Assembly: GCA_032719365.1 (NCBI GenBank)
Contig: CM064873.1
Span: 36,061,742 to 36,125,741 of the forward strand
From: Prinsepia uniflora
Lineage: Eukaryota > Streptophyta > Magnoliopsida > Rosales > Rosaceae
Length of the DNA stretch: 64,000 nucleotides
Direction of reading: 5' to 3'
Shown: piece by piece, positions 1-10,539 of the stretch
Position numbering within the stretch: position 1 is the first letter of the stretch
Layout: every line of letters begins with the position of its first letter
Notes under the pieces: model-generated
Told to the model about the DNA's origin: nothing
The model's database searches: none
Seen by the model: the letters and a program-made list of their open reading frames with translations, nothing else
Position numbers and translations under genes: made by a program

Positions 1-656
1 ACGGAGTCTGAGAAATAGGTTGCGTACCTGGAACCAGATCAATAGTGAACTCAACATCTCGATGCGGTGGCAATCCCGGTAGATCCTCCGGAAAGACATC
101 CGGGAACTCCCGTACAATCGGTATATCCTCCACCCGCAATGGTGCAGCTCGTGAATCCATCACTCGGGCTAAGTATCCCTGGCACCCCTTCCTCAACATC
201 TTACTTGCCTTTAGGGCAGAAATCACTCCGACAGGAGTTGCTCGCTGAATTCCCTGAAAAGTGGTTTCCGGTAGCCCCGGGCTCCGAAAAGTAACCCTCT
301 TATCGACGCATTCGATAGAGGCATGATGGAGCGTCAACCAATCCATACCCAAGATGACATCAAAGTCATGCAAGTCCAAGAGTATCAAATCTGCCACCAG
401 ACCAACATCACCTACCATTACGGGGCACTCCCGCAACACTTGATTCACCACAAACACATCTCCGGTGGGCGTACTCACTCCCATGTCACAGTCCAGTGCG
501 GACACCTCTCTACCCGCCAACAACTCACAGTCCCGTGAAATAAATGAATGAGTAGCTCCGGGATCAATTAAAGCACAAACATCATGTCCAAAGATCGTGA
601 GTGTACCTGTCACAACACCAGGCGCTGCCCTGGCCTCCTGCTGCGTAACAGCAAAA
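1..656 (-). CDS. Partial Ty3/Gypsy pol: aspartic protease and start of reverse transcriptase
   Basis: This is the minus-strand middle of a retrotransposon polyprotein. It would cleave gag-pol and begin reverse transcription in a virus-like particle. Read by hand, the frame stays open from about 656 to base 1 with no stop. It contains the protease motif LIDPGATHSFIS near 570-605, a GMDWL block near 330, then the RT lead-in (FPDVFPEDLPGLPPHRDVEF and the PYRMAP-type block) at the window edge. It matches 41757-42414 almost base for base, but keeps the W codon of GMDWL that is a stop there. It is cut on the left by the window. On the right, gag and primer site are missing because the frame runs straight into LTR sequence at 657. 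The family is clear; whether the rest of pol is intact cannot be seen. Confidence 0.88.
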
Positions 657-2894
657 ATAGTTTAATAAAAAAGCTGTTAAAACCATAAAAGCTGTAAGTG
701 GACAAAAATAAATAATTTAATAAAAAACATATCATAAAAGAAATTTATGCCCTTCACTAAAAAACCCTGCATGCATTCGAAAACTAGTTAATTAAAATAT
801 AATAAAACTGTTTATAGAACCAAAGCCATTTCCTTTCTCAAATCATTATGGTCTTTGCCCAAAACCGTAAAATCCAAGCATGTGGGACTCCGCCCAAAAT
901 CGCAAATCCAAATCACGTGGGTCGCTACCCAAATCCATTAATCTGGTAAATCTGTAAATACATAAATCTGATAAAACATATTTATACCGATCCTTGGCAT
1001 CCTAGATGTCTAGCGTCCAACATTCCTAACATCCTAGTTGTCATGTCACTATCTAAAGCTACGCGTGCCGCTCGGGGTCTCTCCGAGCCTATCTATAACA
1101 TCCCAGATGTCTTATGTCCCAGACGTTTAATAATAGAAATCGTGTTGTTGAGTCACTATACGATCTATTTGCATCGTGCAATGACCCCTCGTAGGAAATG
1201 CGACGTGACTACCCAAGTGTCCCAGACAGCTGGAAGATACCATCCACATATACACATATAAGGATGGTATTTGGAAAACATTTTATAAATCCCTTCAAAA
1301 TCTTTCAAAACCTTTCAAAGGCACTCATGTCCAGAATGTCATTTCAATAAACTATCGTAAATCCATAACTGGGTCTCATGCCCGATAGTACAACCCAAAT
1401 GGGTCTCAGCACGATACTTCATTAAATCAAATGGACTTCAAGACCGATTCCATCTTTCTAAATCCGAAGCTAATCCACCATCTGTGGAACTTCCGCACCT
1501 GTCCAAATCACACCAAAAGTCAATAACTGACTCTATAAGGTCATACCTAAGACCAATGAACAGTATCAGTCTGGGAACGCATCCCGAACACGCTTCTTGA
1601 GTATTTGACCAGTCTAACGATCTCCGCTCGACTCGAAACCATTATCATTGGATCCAGATTGTTGAAACTTTTATAATGACACTAATCCCACCTTGAAATT
1701 TTTGCGCCCGCGCAAGTGGTCAATTTAAAAGTCAACGCTGAAAAAAGTCAATACTAACGTCAGCAAAAGTCAACGCTGACGTCAGCATTCAACGGTTAAA
1801 GTCAACGTTGACGTTAGCCTAACATGTTCTAACAATGCCACGTGTAAGTGAGTCACTGGTCTACATCACTGAGATGTCAGTGACATGTGGCAGCCCATTG
1901 TTGGGCTACGTCACTAACATGTCAGTGCCGACTGTGCACTGACATGTGACACGTGTCGACCAACCATTGGTCCCCCTATGATAGCTGCCAGATTCACATG
2001 TCAGACCTGACATGATGACGTCATCAGATGATGTCATCATCAACCCCTCGACTGGTCCTAAAAACCTCAATTCTGACCTGATTTCCTTCCTTCCTTCTTC
2101 CTAATTGGTCGTCCTAAACCCTAGATTAGTTCTATCTACTGAAAAACACCCAAATCGATCCCAATCATACCTGAGATTCGATGAACAGTAAGCCCAGATT
2201 TTTCTCCTTTGATTTCTCCCAACTTCGGCCACTGTTGCCTTAGATTTTGAGTCCGCTGAGCTCGTCTCATCCTCAAGAACCTTGTCCAAACCACCAAATT
2301 GATCAACAATCATCAAAACACGATCTTCCATTTTTGAACTAAACATGGTTTTCAGTTTTTCCTTACCTCCGCCATGGCCATTATCCAGCTCGTCTCAACG
2401 TCCTCTCTCACATTCCTTCACACACCAGATGCGATGGAAGAGGATTGAAGGGTTGACGGTGTGGGTTTCTACGGGTTATTGGGTTTCACGGGTTAAGGGA
2501 CAAAGAAGATGAAGATAAAGATGAACCCAATTAATTAGGGTTTGGGCCAATCGGATGGGTAACCCTTATCACTCATCTAGTGGGTCCTCCCTAGATATTT
2601 TCCAAATCCAATTAATGCACATGTCCAATTTGACGGTTTGTATGAATAGTAACATTTTCCATTCTAGACCTATTACTTCCCCGTCGAACGTCCGATTTCA
2701 ACATGCAGCTTGTCTACGGACTCGTGATGTACCGATCTACATCACGGCCATTGGTCGAAGTTCATAACATGGTTCGAATAAAAAGTCAACATTTTTCCCA
2801 ATCCTAGGGGCAAAATCATCATTTTACACCGTCCATCTGAATTCCCTCGATAAATCTCAGATTAGTCACGATAATCCTAAATTAATTATTAATT

Positions 2895-3248
2895 TGTAAG
2901 ACCCGGTCTTGGAAGCAAGAACGGTGAGCAAGACTGGTGAGCTTCAGAAGTAAGAACGGTGAGCAAGCCCGTGAGCTTGGAAAGGCGAGATCGGTGAACC
3001 ATCCCACATCGTTCGAGGAGGAAAAGGTGAAATGCCTTATATGTGTGGGCACGTATCTATCTAACACAATGCCTTTTGGGAGCTCATTGGCTTTGGACTC
3101 CTTGGGAACTCTAAAGTTAAGCGAGTTGGGGTTGGTGCAATCCCAAGATGGGTGATACTGGGAAGTTGCAAGTGAGCTCCCGAAAACCAAACTGTGTGGG
3201 CTAGGCTCAAAGTGGACAATTTTGTGCTAGATGGGTCGGGCCGTGACA
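2895..3248 (+). mobile_element. Cassandra TRIM, solo LTR
   Basis: This 354-bp unit begins TGTAAGACCCGG and ends GGGCCGTGACA. It is flanked by AATT on both sides (2891-2894 and 3249-3252), so the site duplication is 4 bp or an eroded 5 bp. It carries the parts known from Cassandra LTRs: a CCCACATCG block near 3004, TGCCTTATATGTGTGGGC near 3030, TTTTGGGAGCTCATTGGCTT near 3074, and a 5S rRNA-like block at about 3105-3168. No second LTR is present, so this is a solo LTR. It sits in the outermost 35 bp of the LTR 657-3281, so it is younger than that LTR. Confidence 0.9.
3114..3168 (+). promoter_or_regulatory. 5S rRNA-derived RNA polymerase III internal promoter in Cassandra
   Basis: Box A-like AAGTTAAGCGAGTTGGGG (3114-3131), an intermediate element around TGCAATCCC (3137-3145), and box C-like GATGGGTGATACTGGGAAGT (3148-3167) follow in 5S rRNA order and spacing. 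In 5S genes these recruit TFIIIA and TFIIIC. The rest of a 5S gene is absent, so this is the captured promoter of the TRIM and not a 5S rRNA gene. Confidence 0.88.
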
Positions 3249-3281
3249 AATTAATCCCGTAAATCAAGACAGGTTGTTACA

Positions 3282-5550
3282 AAGTACACGTTTGATTCGA
3301 TTTGACCTCAAAAAGAAGAAGAATAAGAAGAAGAGGTAACACAACATGCCTCAGGCTGAAAATTCTCAACTAATGGTCCCCTATGTTTCTCTCAATAGTC
3401 AAACAGCCTAAGTTGTCATTTCAATAAGGAGGTATTGATTACTATGAAGGTCCCTTATAACTCATGAGTTCAAATTGGTGTAATCTCCCAATCTACCGCC
3501 ACCCGTTGCGTGGTAAACTCTCGGAAGGGATTGAATGAAGCAATAAAAACAAAGGAAACCCTTTCATTACCTCGTAATGTGTGATGACTTCTGTCGCGAA
3601 AGTGCTTAAACCTTCGTTTAATACATTTCAAGAACGTCCAAGATTCGATTTTCAATAAGTCTAAACAAAAGGCGAAATACTCCAAGGAGTAGAAACATCA
3701 CTTCGCAACTCGAGTGGCATTCCGGAAATAGTATACAAGGATGGGGCAATCTAAGAGAGAGCTTATGTAAATACTGAAGAAGGAATGGTGATGAAACGAT
3801 ACCCTACAACTCAGCGTCAAAGTGTGGTCAAACGTTTTTGAGTAGATATTAGTAGCTTAAACAAGGGAAACAAAATTCACCCATAATGAACTATTAACAA
3901 TGCGTCTGTAGTAGGTTCAAGTGGTTAGTGCGAGCAGTGATTAAGATTCTCCATGCTAGAATCCACCTCTACTAGGGTATGAGTTCCGGTCAGTTAGTCC
4001 AACTTCCAAATAGAGTTTCAACACAACAACCATTACTTAAATTAACATTTAGTTGTAAGCCTACAACCAAGTCTGTACAAGTCCATGATGCGAGCTCATC
4101 ATTGTAGTAGGACCACCAAGTTTGCTCGTTTGTTCACTAACCTTAAAAATGTTTCTAAAATGTGGTCAACAAAATTTTTTGCGTCCAAGACTAGTATGAT
4201 GAGAACCGAAGTAAACTTTGATGACACCAATGCTAGTCAAAAAGTCATCTCCAATGAAAAGGGTACGAGTCAAGGTTAGTTCTTACACCATGAGATGAGG
4301 ATCTTCTTTTAATTCTCGATTCAAGATCGTCCTGTCAATGGATATATTCTGGGTTAAGGTAAAGTTATCATTGTTAACTATGGGACATGAACATGCTTGT
4401 ACAATGAATTAAAGTGAGAGTGAGTACGTCACTGTAACATATTCGACTTGGAGCGTACAACTATGGATAGGATTTGGATCAAACCAACTTGGTCAAACGT
4501 ATTCAAAAAGGTCATCCAAAAGTGACCTAATTTAAGGTACCAGTTCGTAACAAGATGGAACATCGAAGTCTCAGGAAAGGTTGGGTAGGAAACTTCAATT
4601 GTACACATACCCCCAAATTCTCAATGAAATTTTGTTCTTACCATCAAGTGTTCAAGGTGTCACAAGTGTATGGTCCAGGCATTAGCATCACGAAGACCTC
4701 AATAGGGTAAAGGGTGTGCTACTCAGAAGTGACCTAAGGTCTAAGGATGGAAAACTAAATGAGGAAGGATGCAATGTGGTGATCTAGTCTAGTTAAGGGT
4801 TGCCACAATTCCGAACTTAGGATTCGTGATCCAAATTACTGAATTGATAAAGTCTTCGGATAACCATAGAAAGAAGAAAGCTAGTATCTAAGAAGTGAAG
4901 AATTTGTCACAATCTCGGTAGTCATCGTTAAGCGTAGGTAACCACCCCACGAATTCCCGACACACGAACCAAACAAGAGAAGGTGTGATGAGAAGTGATC
5001 ACAACAGGTAAACATATCCGAGATCATCCTTGTTAGATTCTAATTGCATTGACATTTCATTCCAAATACCTCCTAGACCATGATCTAAATAAATGATCAT
5101 AATAGGCAACAATGCTACTAGAGCACTTCTTTCACTGCACTCACCCTCCAAATTAATGACATTAGTTTGGGTAAATGGACTAGCTTTAGAATATGTCTGG
5201 TATTTTAATACCCAAATAGAACGGGAGATGAAGACCGTAAAATAGAGCATCCAAAACCGAGACTAAACAAATCCTCAACTGAATAACCCAAAATACGAAA
5301 ACTTTTCCAAAGGTCAAGTTTCCCCCAAACAAGAAGGAGTGCTCCTTAAAACAGAAGCTAGAACTCAAGAGTTTCAAAATTCGTTTCCAAAAAGGTTCAT
5401 TTTAAAAGGAGTGAATGAAATTCAAATTCTTCTAAATTATAAGATCACGTGAGGTTCCGAAAAAGAATAAAGAAAAACCGTAGGTAAAAATCGAGTATGA
5501 GAGACGTGGCACAAATGCTAAAAAAATGAAAGTAAGTTATGTAACCTAAA
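3282..5550. other. Unassigned, probably decayed interior of the element whose LTR is at 18709
   Basis: No recognisable protein, LTR end or tandem array is seen. The sequence is purine-rich on the plus strand (a GAAGAAGAAT run at 3311-3333) with short chance frames only. It resumes at 17610 after the solo LTR 5551-17604, and that side leads into a minus-strand primer site and LTR, so this is most simply the non-coding interior of that old minus-strand element. Confidence 0.4.
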
Positions 5551-7990
5551 TGTGACGACCCGGAAATTCAAAAAAGGTAAATTTGGAAAAATTGGAAGAA
5601 AAGGACGATTTTGCCCTTGGTTTTGGGGGCAAAAGTCGGCTTTTTGATCGAGACCTTGTTTGGATTTACCGGAAGAATCGTTGGATAGGTCTCGGGACGC
5701 CGAATCCATAGACAGGCAGCGTACGTTAATCGGAGGTCGGATGTCAAAGTTACGGGTCTGCGAAGGCTAGAGGCATTTTGGTAATTAACCAAGGAAGGGC
5801 AAAATGGTAATTTGGGACAGCAGGGTGAATTGGACAGTTAAATTGGCTGATTCAGCCATGTGGGTGACTCAATTAGGTGATTAAGTGACACATGTCACTG
5901 TTCAGACTACAATTAGTGGTAGTGATTGTGCTAATTGGAAGATGGCGGTGGAAGAAATTTAAATGGGTTGAACCGTGTGTGTGTGTTCTAAGGAGGAAAA
6001 CAGAGTCGGATGTTTGTATCCCTACAAATCACTACCAGTCATTTGATTCAATGAGAAACTAAATGGAACTGAGAGAGGGAGAACAGAGAATAGGAGATGA
6101 ATCGTGAAAGAAAACCCGAAGAGAAACTCGAAACCTATTCTTGGAAAATTGAATATTCGAATTCGAGTTGTAGGACAGCCCAAGTCGAATTAAGGTTAGA
6201 TTATGACTTATGGGACCCTTATTAGTTGATCCAAATCAAGAAACTCAAGGTTCGAAGCTCTTGGAGCCCTGAAGAGACATGGCGAAATTCGAGAAATCGT
6301 GAGGTTGAGTTCATGTAATTGGAGGTAAGAAATCTTGAAATTGGTTTCGAATTCATGTTTATAATGACCTTATGACCCTTTTTGGTTGATTAGATTCTCG
6401 AATTGAACTGAAATTGGATATAATTAGAGTTATAACCAACCAGGTATAGACTTGGAAATCGACCCGTTTATGATGTGAATTCGTGAAAGTAAGAAGATAA
6501 ATCTCTAATTAAGTTATATTAGATGAAAATCGATGAAATAAAAAAAGTAATTGGGGTCGAATTGATTGAGAACTAACCGGGTTGAATCGCGGGTTATAGG
6601 ACCCGTTTGCAGGTAAATCAGGTGAAGGAGACAACTGTAGCAGGAACAGTGTCAGGCGCATGGCTCCCACGCGCAGCCGCTTGCAGTGGTACGTGCGGGC
6701 TCGTGGACACGATTCCCAAGGTGAGGTCAACATGACTTTTATTCTATGCAATGTAACGAACATTTTGGCGTTGGTTTCGAGTCAATCAGACACCATTTCG
6801 ATATTGTTTAGAGGGTCTGAAGGCTTATGTCACGTTTTTAATTCGTAATTAATTCCCGAAAAATTATGGGAAATTAATATGATATTAATTGAGTTATTAG
6901 TAACCCGTAATGATGATTTTGGGCAGGACGTGGGATTCTTGGAAAGTACCAGAAATTACGGAAACACGTGCAGCTCGGAAAACGAGCTGTTTGGACGGTG
7001 TGTAAGTGGACGTTTGTTTTATAAATTGATATGCATGCATAGTTAAATGTTTTACATGATTTATGGTATGATTTGAATTTCAATGATTGCTTGATGATTT
7101 GAGACGATTATTTACTGGCTTTAATGATTATTTTAATCGGTGTTTTGGGCACGTTTTACGAGAAAAGTATAATTGATGATTCTGGGCTAGACCCGAGATT
7201 TTAAAAGGATGATTTGACTTGGATTTTGAGTTAAAGATGATTGTATGGAATTAAATGATTTTCGGATATGATTTTAAGGATTTATGTGCATTGAATTAAT
7301 TAATGATTTTACGGATTTACGAGAAATGAGATTTGGGCATGAAACCCCGTGATAAATGGTTTTAACGTGGTTTTAATGATGATTTTGAAACAAAGGTTTT
7401 GACAGGACCCATCCCAATCCCCCTGGGATTACCGTGGAATGTGCCCTGCTCCCGTCCAACAAGGGGTGTCAGACAAGGGATAACCAAAAGTCACTGCCCA
7501 ATGGGGCTTCTAGAGTGCACAAGGATCGATGGAGGAGGCGTGCAATGTCCCAGTCTCTGCTGCAATCGCATCCGTAATCAACCTGAAGGGCATTAAAACC
7601 AAAAGCTGTGAGTGGACAAAAATCAATAAGTTCATCAAATACATTTATAAGACATTTATGCCCTCAAATAAAAACGTATGCATGCCACGAAAACCAGTAA
7701 CCAAAATGTTTGCTCAACCGAGCCATTAGGGCCTTAGCCCAAAAACCGTTAACTTAAAACCAAGTGTGGGAACTCAGCACAAAACTGTGGAATACCACAA
7801 CCAGACATATTAAAACCATGTGGGCCACCGCCCAAAGCCATAAATATAAATCCACAAATCCAAAACCATTTAGGGTCCCCGACCCGACATACCATTTCAT
7901 AACCAATAATCCATTTTTACCATATAACACATATCCAACCGATAAGCCATTTTATAGATTCTTTAATCCATATTTACCATTACCATCACC

Positions 7991-8038
7991 AGCATCCCTG
8001 ATGCTTAACGTCCCAGACGCTTGACGTCCCTGACGTCA
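7991..8038. repeat. Three mini-hairpins with a CCT or CCA triloop
   Basis: AGCATC-CCT-GATGCT (7991-8005), a CGTC-CCA-GACG unit (8009-8019), and TGACGTC-CCT-GACGTCA (8022-8038) follow each other with a few bases between them. A further unit, TTGACGTC-CCA-GACGTCAA, lies at 8112-8130. Loops are constant and stems differ but pair. Confidence 0.85.
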
Positions 8039-8354
8039 TATCTCACGGTATAATAAGCTACGCGTGCTGCCTGGGGTCTCTCCGGGTCCATATCTCTGAC
8101 ATCATAGATGGTTGACGTCCCAGACGTCAATCATAGCAATCCTGCTCCTGAGTCATCATACGGTACGGCTGCTCCGTACAATGACCCCTCGCAGGCAATG
8201 CACCGTGACTTCCCCAGTGTCCCAGACATCTGGAGGAGACCATCATATATCCTTGTATCCATATGGTATATGAAAAACAGTTTTATTAAATCATTTCACA
8301 ACATTACAATGGGCCCTTGCCCGAACTCTCCATCAAATATCACAATTCCATGTA

Positions 8355-8620
8355 GGGTCCCTGACCCGAAATCATATTTATTAAACATAGGGCCCCAGAC
8401 CCGAAATCACATTTATAACCCAACTGGGCCCCATGCCCGATTTTGTAAACCACTGGGCCCACGGCCCAATTTCGTAAATCAACTGGGCCCCTGGCCCGAT
8501 AATATTACTCGAATGGGTCTTAGCCCGTTTTCATAAACAATTGGGCCCCTGGCCCAAATCATTAACACAAATGGACTCCAAGTCCGAGGTTTCCAAAATA
8601 ATTGGGCCTCAAGCCCGAGT
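8355..8620. repeat. GGGCC-CCT-GGCCC hairpin array in the LARD LTR
   Basis: About eight imperfect units of roughly 25-40 bp, each with a short dyad: GGGTC-CCT-GACCC (8355-8367), GGGCC-CAC-GGCCC, GGGCC-CCT-GGCCC, TTGGGCC-CCT-GGCCCAA, GGAC-TCCAA-GTCC. The other LARD LTR repeats the array at about 14796-15060. Confidence 0.85.
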
Positions 8621-10521
8621 TCATCTTTCCAATTCCAAAACCCTTTTTTATCACATTATTTATTAAGCCATTAAGCCATAAGCACATAAAACCACAATAA
8701 AACCGTTAACCTCGATATATGTGAAATACGGAAAATACCTCGAAATACGTGCAACATACCCGAAATCAACACTCACAATCACCATCATAGAAATCACGTA
8801 TATAAAACATATAACACATTTAAGCATGCATAGGATTTATAAAACCAAAGTCCACTCACAGACCGTTTTAACGGTATGCCTCGATACGCGTGCCATCGGC
8901 CCTCCCAGGCCACACCACTATCACCGGGACTCCCAATCCTGTCCAAATTACATTAGAGTGTCACTAACCTCATCATTAACATCCTATCGAAGTCCCGTAA
9001 TTTTTCCGAATTTTTAACTATTTTTAAACTTGATTTAAAACCTTCGGACGTCCCGAACAATATCTAGACGGTGTCCGATCGACACGAAACCAATCCCAAA
9101 ATGTCCGTTACATTAAATAGGACAGAAGTCATGTTGACCTCACCTCGAGATTCGTGCCCACGCGCCGTCATGCGCCGCCGTGAGTGGCTGCGCGTGAAAC
9201 CCACGCGCCTGCTACAGTGTATCGTTCTAACCCGTTTCTCCGTTAAACGGGTCCAATTAACCCGCGAGATGACCCGGTTCCAATCCTATCAATTCGACAC
9301 TGATTTCATCAATTGAGCATTCAGTTAGTTTCATTTTAAGTTTAATTTGAGTTCTGTATCGATGATTACACAAAAACTCACCTAAAACTCATCGACTCGA
9401 TGATGAACACGAAGAACACCCGTCACTGTGCAACCATGGAATTCCGTCAATCTCAACCGGTTTCTTCCAATTGATGAACCCAGAAGCATTGTGGGATCCT
9501 GAGAAGTAGTTTCCCCACCTCAATTACACCGTTTGATTGCTCCAAGATCACGACTCAAGCTCGAACACCACCCACTGTTACCAGGTCCGTTCAGAGCCAA
9601 AAGGGCACCAATTCCCTTCGTTCTTTCGACGATTCTGATCGTAGTGATCTCAGGAAGCTCGAATTGAGCTCAATTTGGACCCTCAGAGCCTAAGGCTTGA
9701 AATTCGAATTTCCCTCCCAAAACTTAAATTTCGAATTCCGGTCATACAACCCAGTCTCAGTCCCCGTGTTTTCCCCAGCTAATTTAGTCTCTTCTAACCT
9801 TCCATTTTCACTCAAGAACGACCAAGGAAGGAGGCCAATTCTCCCAGCTCTCAAACTCAGTTCTCATGGTTCAAAGGGAACAAAGAAAATAAAAGGAAAA
9901 TTGAGGAAATGATGAAGGAGGAATGATGATGTAGTAATGATAGTGTTTAGAGGAAAACATGGATCAGGTTTTAAGGCTTAGATTAGGGGATGGGTGACAC
10001 TTGTCACTCATCCAGGTGTGCACAGTCAACGGTTACTATTCAATATTATAGTATTATTTTAATCGGAGTCTCGGTTCGTTAATTCGTTCCCGTGACCATA
10101 ACTTCGTCGTCGAATCTCCGATCTCGGCATGCCGCCTGTCGTTGGATTCGTATCGACGATACCTACGTAATGGTCCTTGGCCCTCGTTCATCGGACCTCC
10201 CTGTCAAAAAGTCAACATTTGACCCCAATTGACCAAAATCACCAAAATACCCCTCAACTTCCGAGCATCATAACTTTCTCCTCGAATGTCGGAATCGAAC
10301 GTGCCACCTGTTTATGAACTCGTGACGTCCCGAACTACGTCACGGTAATCGGTCAAAGTCCATTTGACCGCCCGGTCAAAAAGTCAACATTTTGCCCACG
10401 ACTAGGGGCAAAACGGTCATTTTGCAAATTTTGTCCGATTTCGACCTACTAATCACCGATCAACCTCACTAATCGAGATTAGTCACTAATCTAATCCCCG
10501 AATTCGGGACGGGTCGTTACA

Positions 10522-10539
10522 ATCTTCCCTCCTTAATTA
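10522..10539 (-). other. Polypurine tract of the LARD
   Basis: On the minus strand this reads as AATTAAGGAGGGAAGAT directly before the 3' LTR, where plus-strand DNA synthesis is primed. The hairpin ATTTCG-AGGA-CGAAAT (10540-10555) lies just upstream of it. Confidence 0.85.

Larger units (their letters stand above)
657..3281 (-). mobile_element. Truncated LTR of a minus-strand Gypsy element, holding a Cassandra insertion
   Basis: The right end is GGTTGTTACA at 3281, the usual outer LTR end (TGTAAC on the minus strand). The body matches the split LTR at 53072-58380: decayed GGCATC/GATGCC-type hairpins near 1000-1130, repeated AGTCAACG and TGACGTCA words at 1717-2043, and a decayed GTGACA palindrome near 2553-2577. 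The inner end is missing. At 657 the sequence goes directly from pol into a point about 200-250 bp inside the LTR (GCTGTAAGTGGAC, a variant of the conserved motif), so the LTR end, primer site and gag have been deleted. Either one element suffered an internal deletion or two elements recombined. Confidence 0.72.
7400..10521 (-). repeat. 3' LTR of the LARD (left)
   Basis: It starts TGACAGGACCC at 7400 and ends GGGTCGTTACA at 10521, 3122 bp. It differs from the other LTR at scattered single bases, mostly transitions, so insertion was fairly recent. Landmarks: TGTGAGTGGAC 7607-7617, hairpin arrays 7991-8620, GTCCACTCACA 8850-8860, GC hairpin 9190-9208, GTGACA palindrome 9988-10013. Confidence 0.95.

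Noticed and set aside
3105..3170. A 5S rRNA gene
   Set aside because: Only the promoter part is present and it sits in a typical Cassandra LTR.
8108..8536. 142-residue frame, with a sister at 14548-14934
   Set aside because: It is a translation of the hairpin arrays in two LTR copies; similarity reflects the repeat, not coding.
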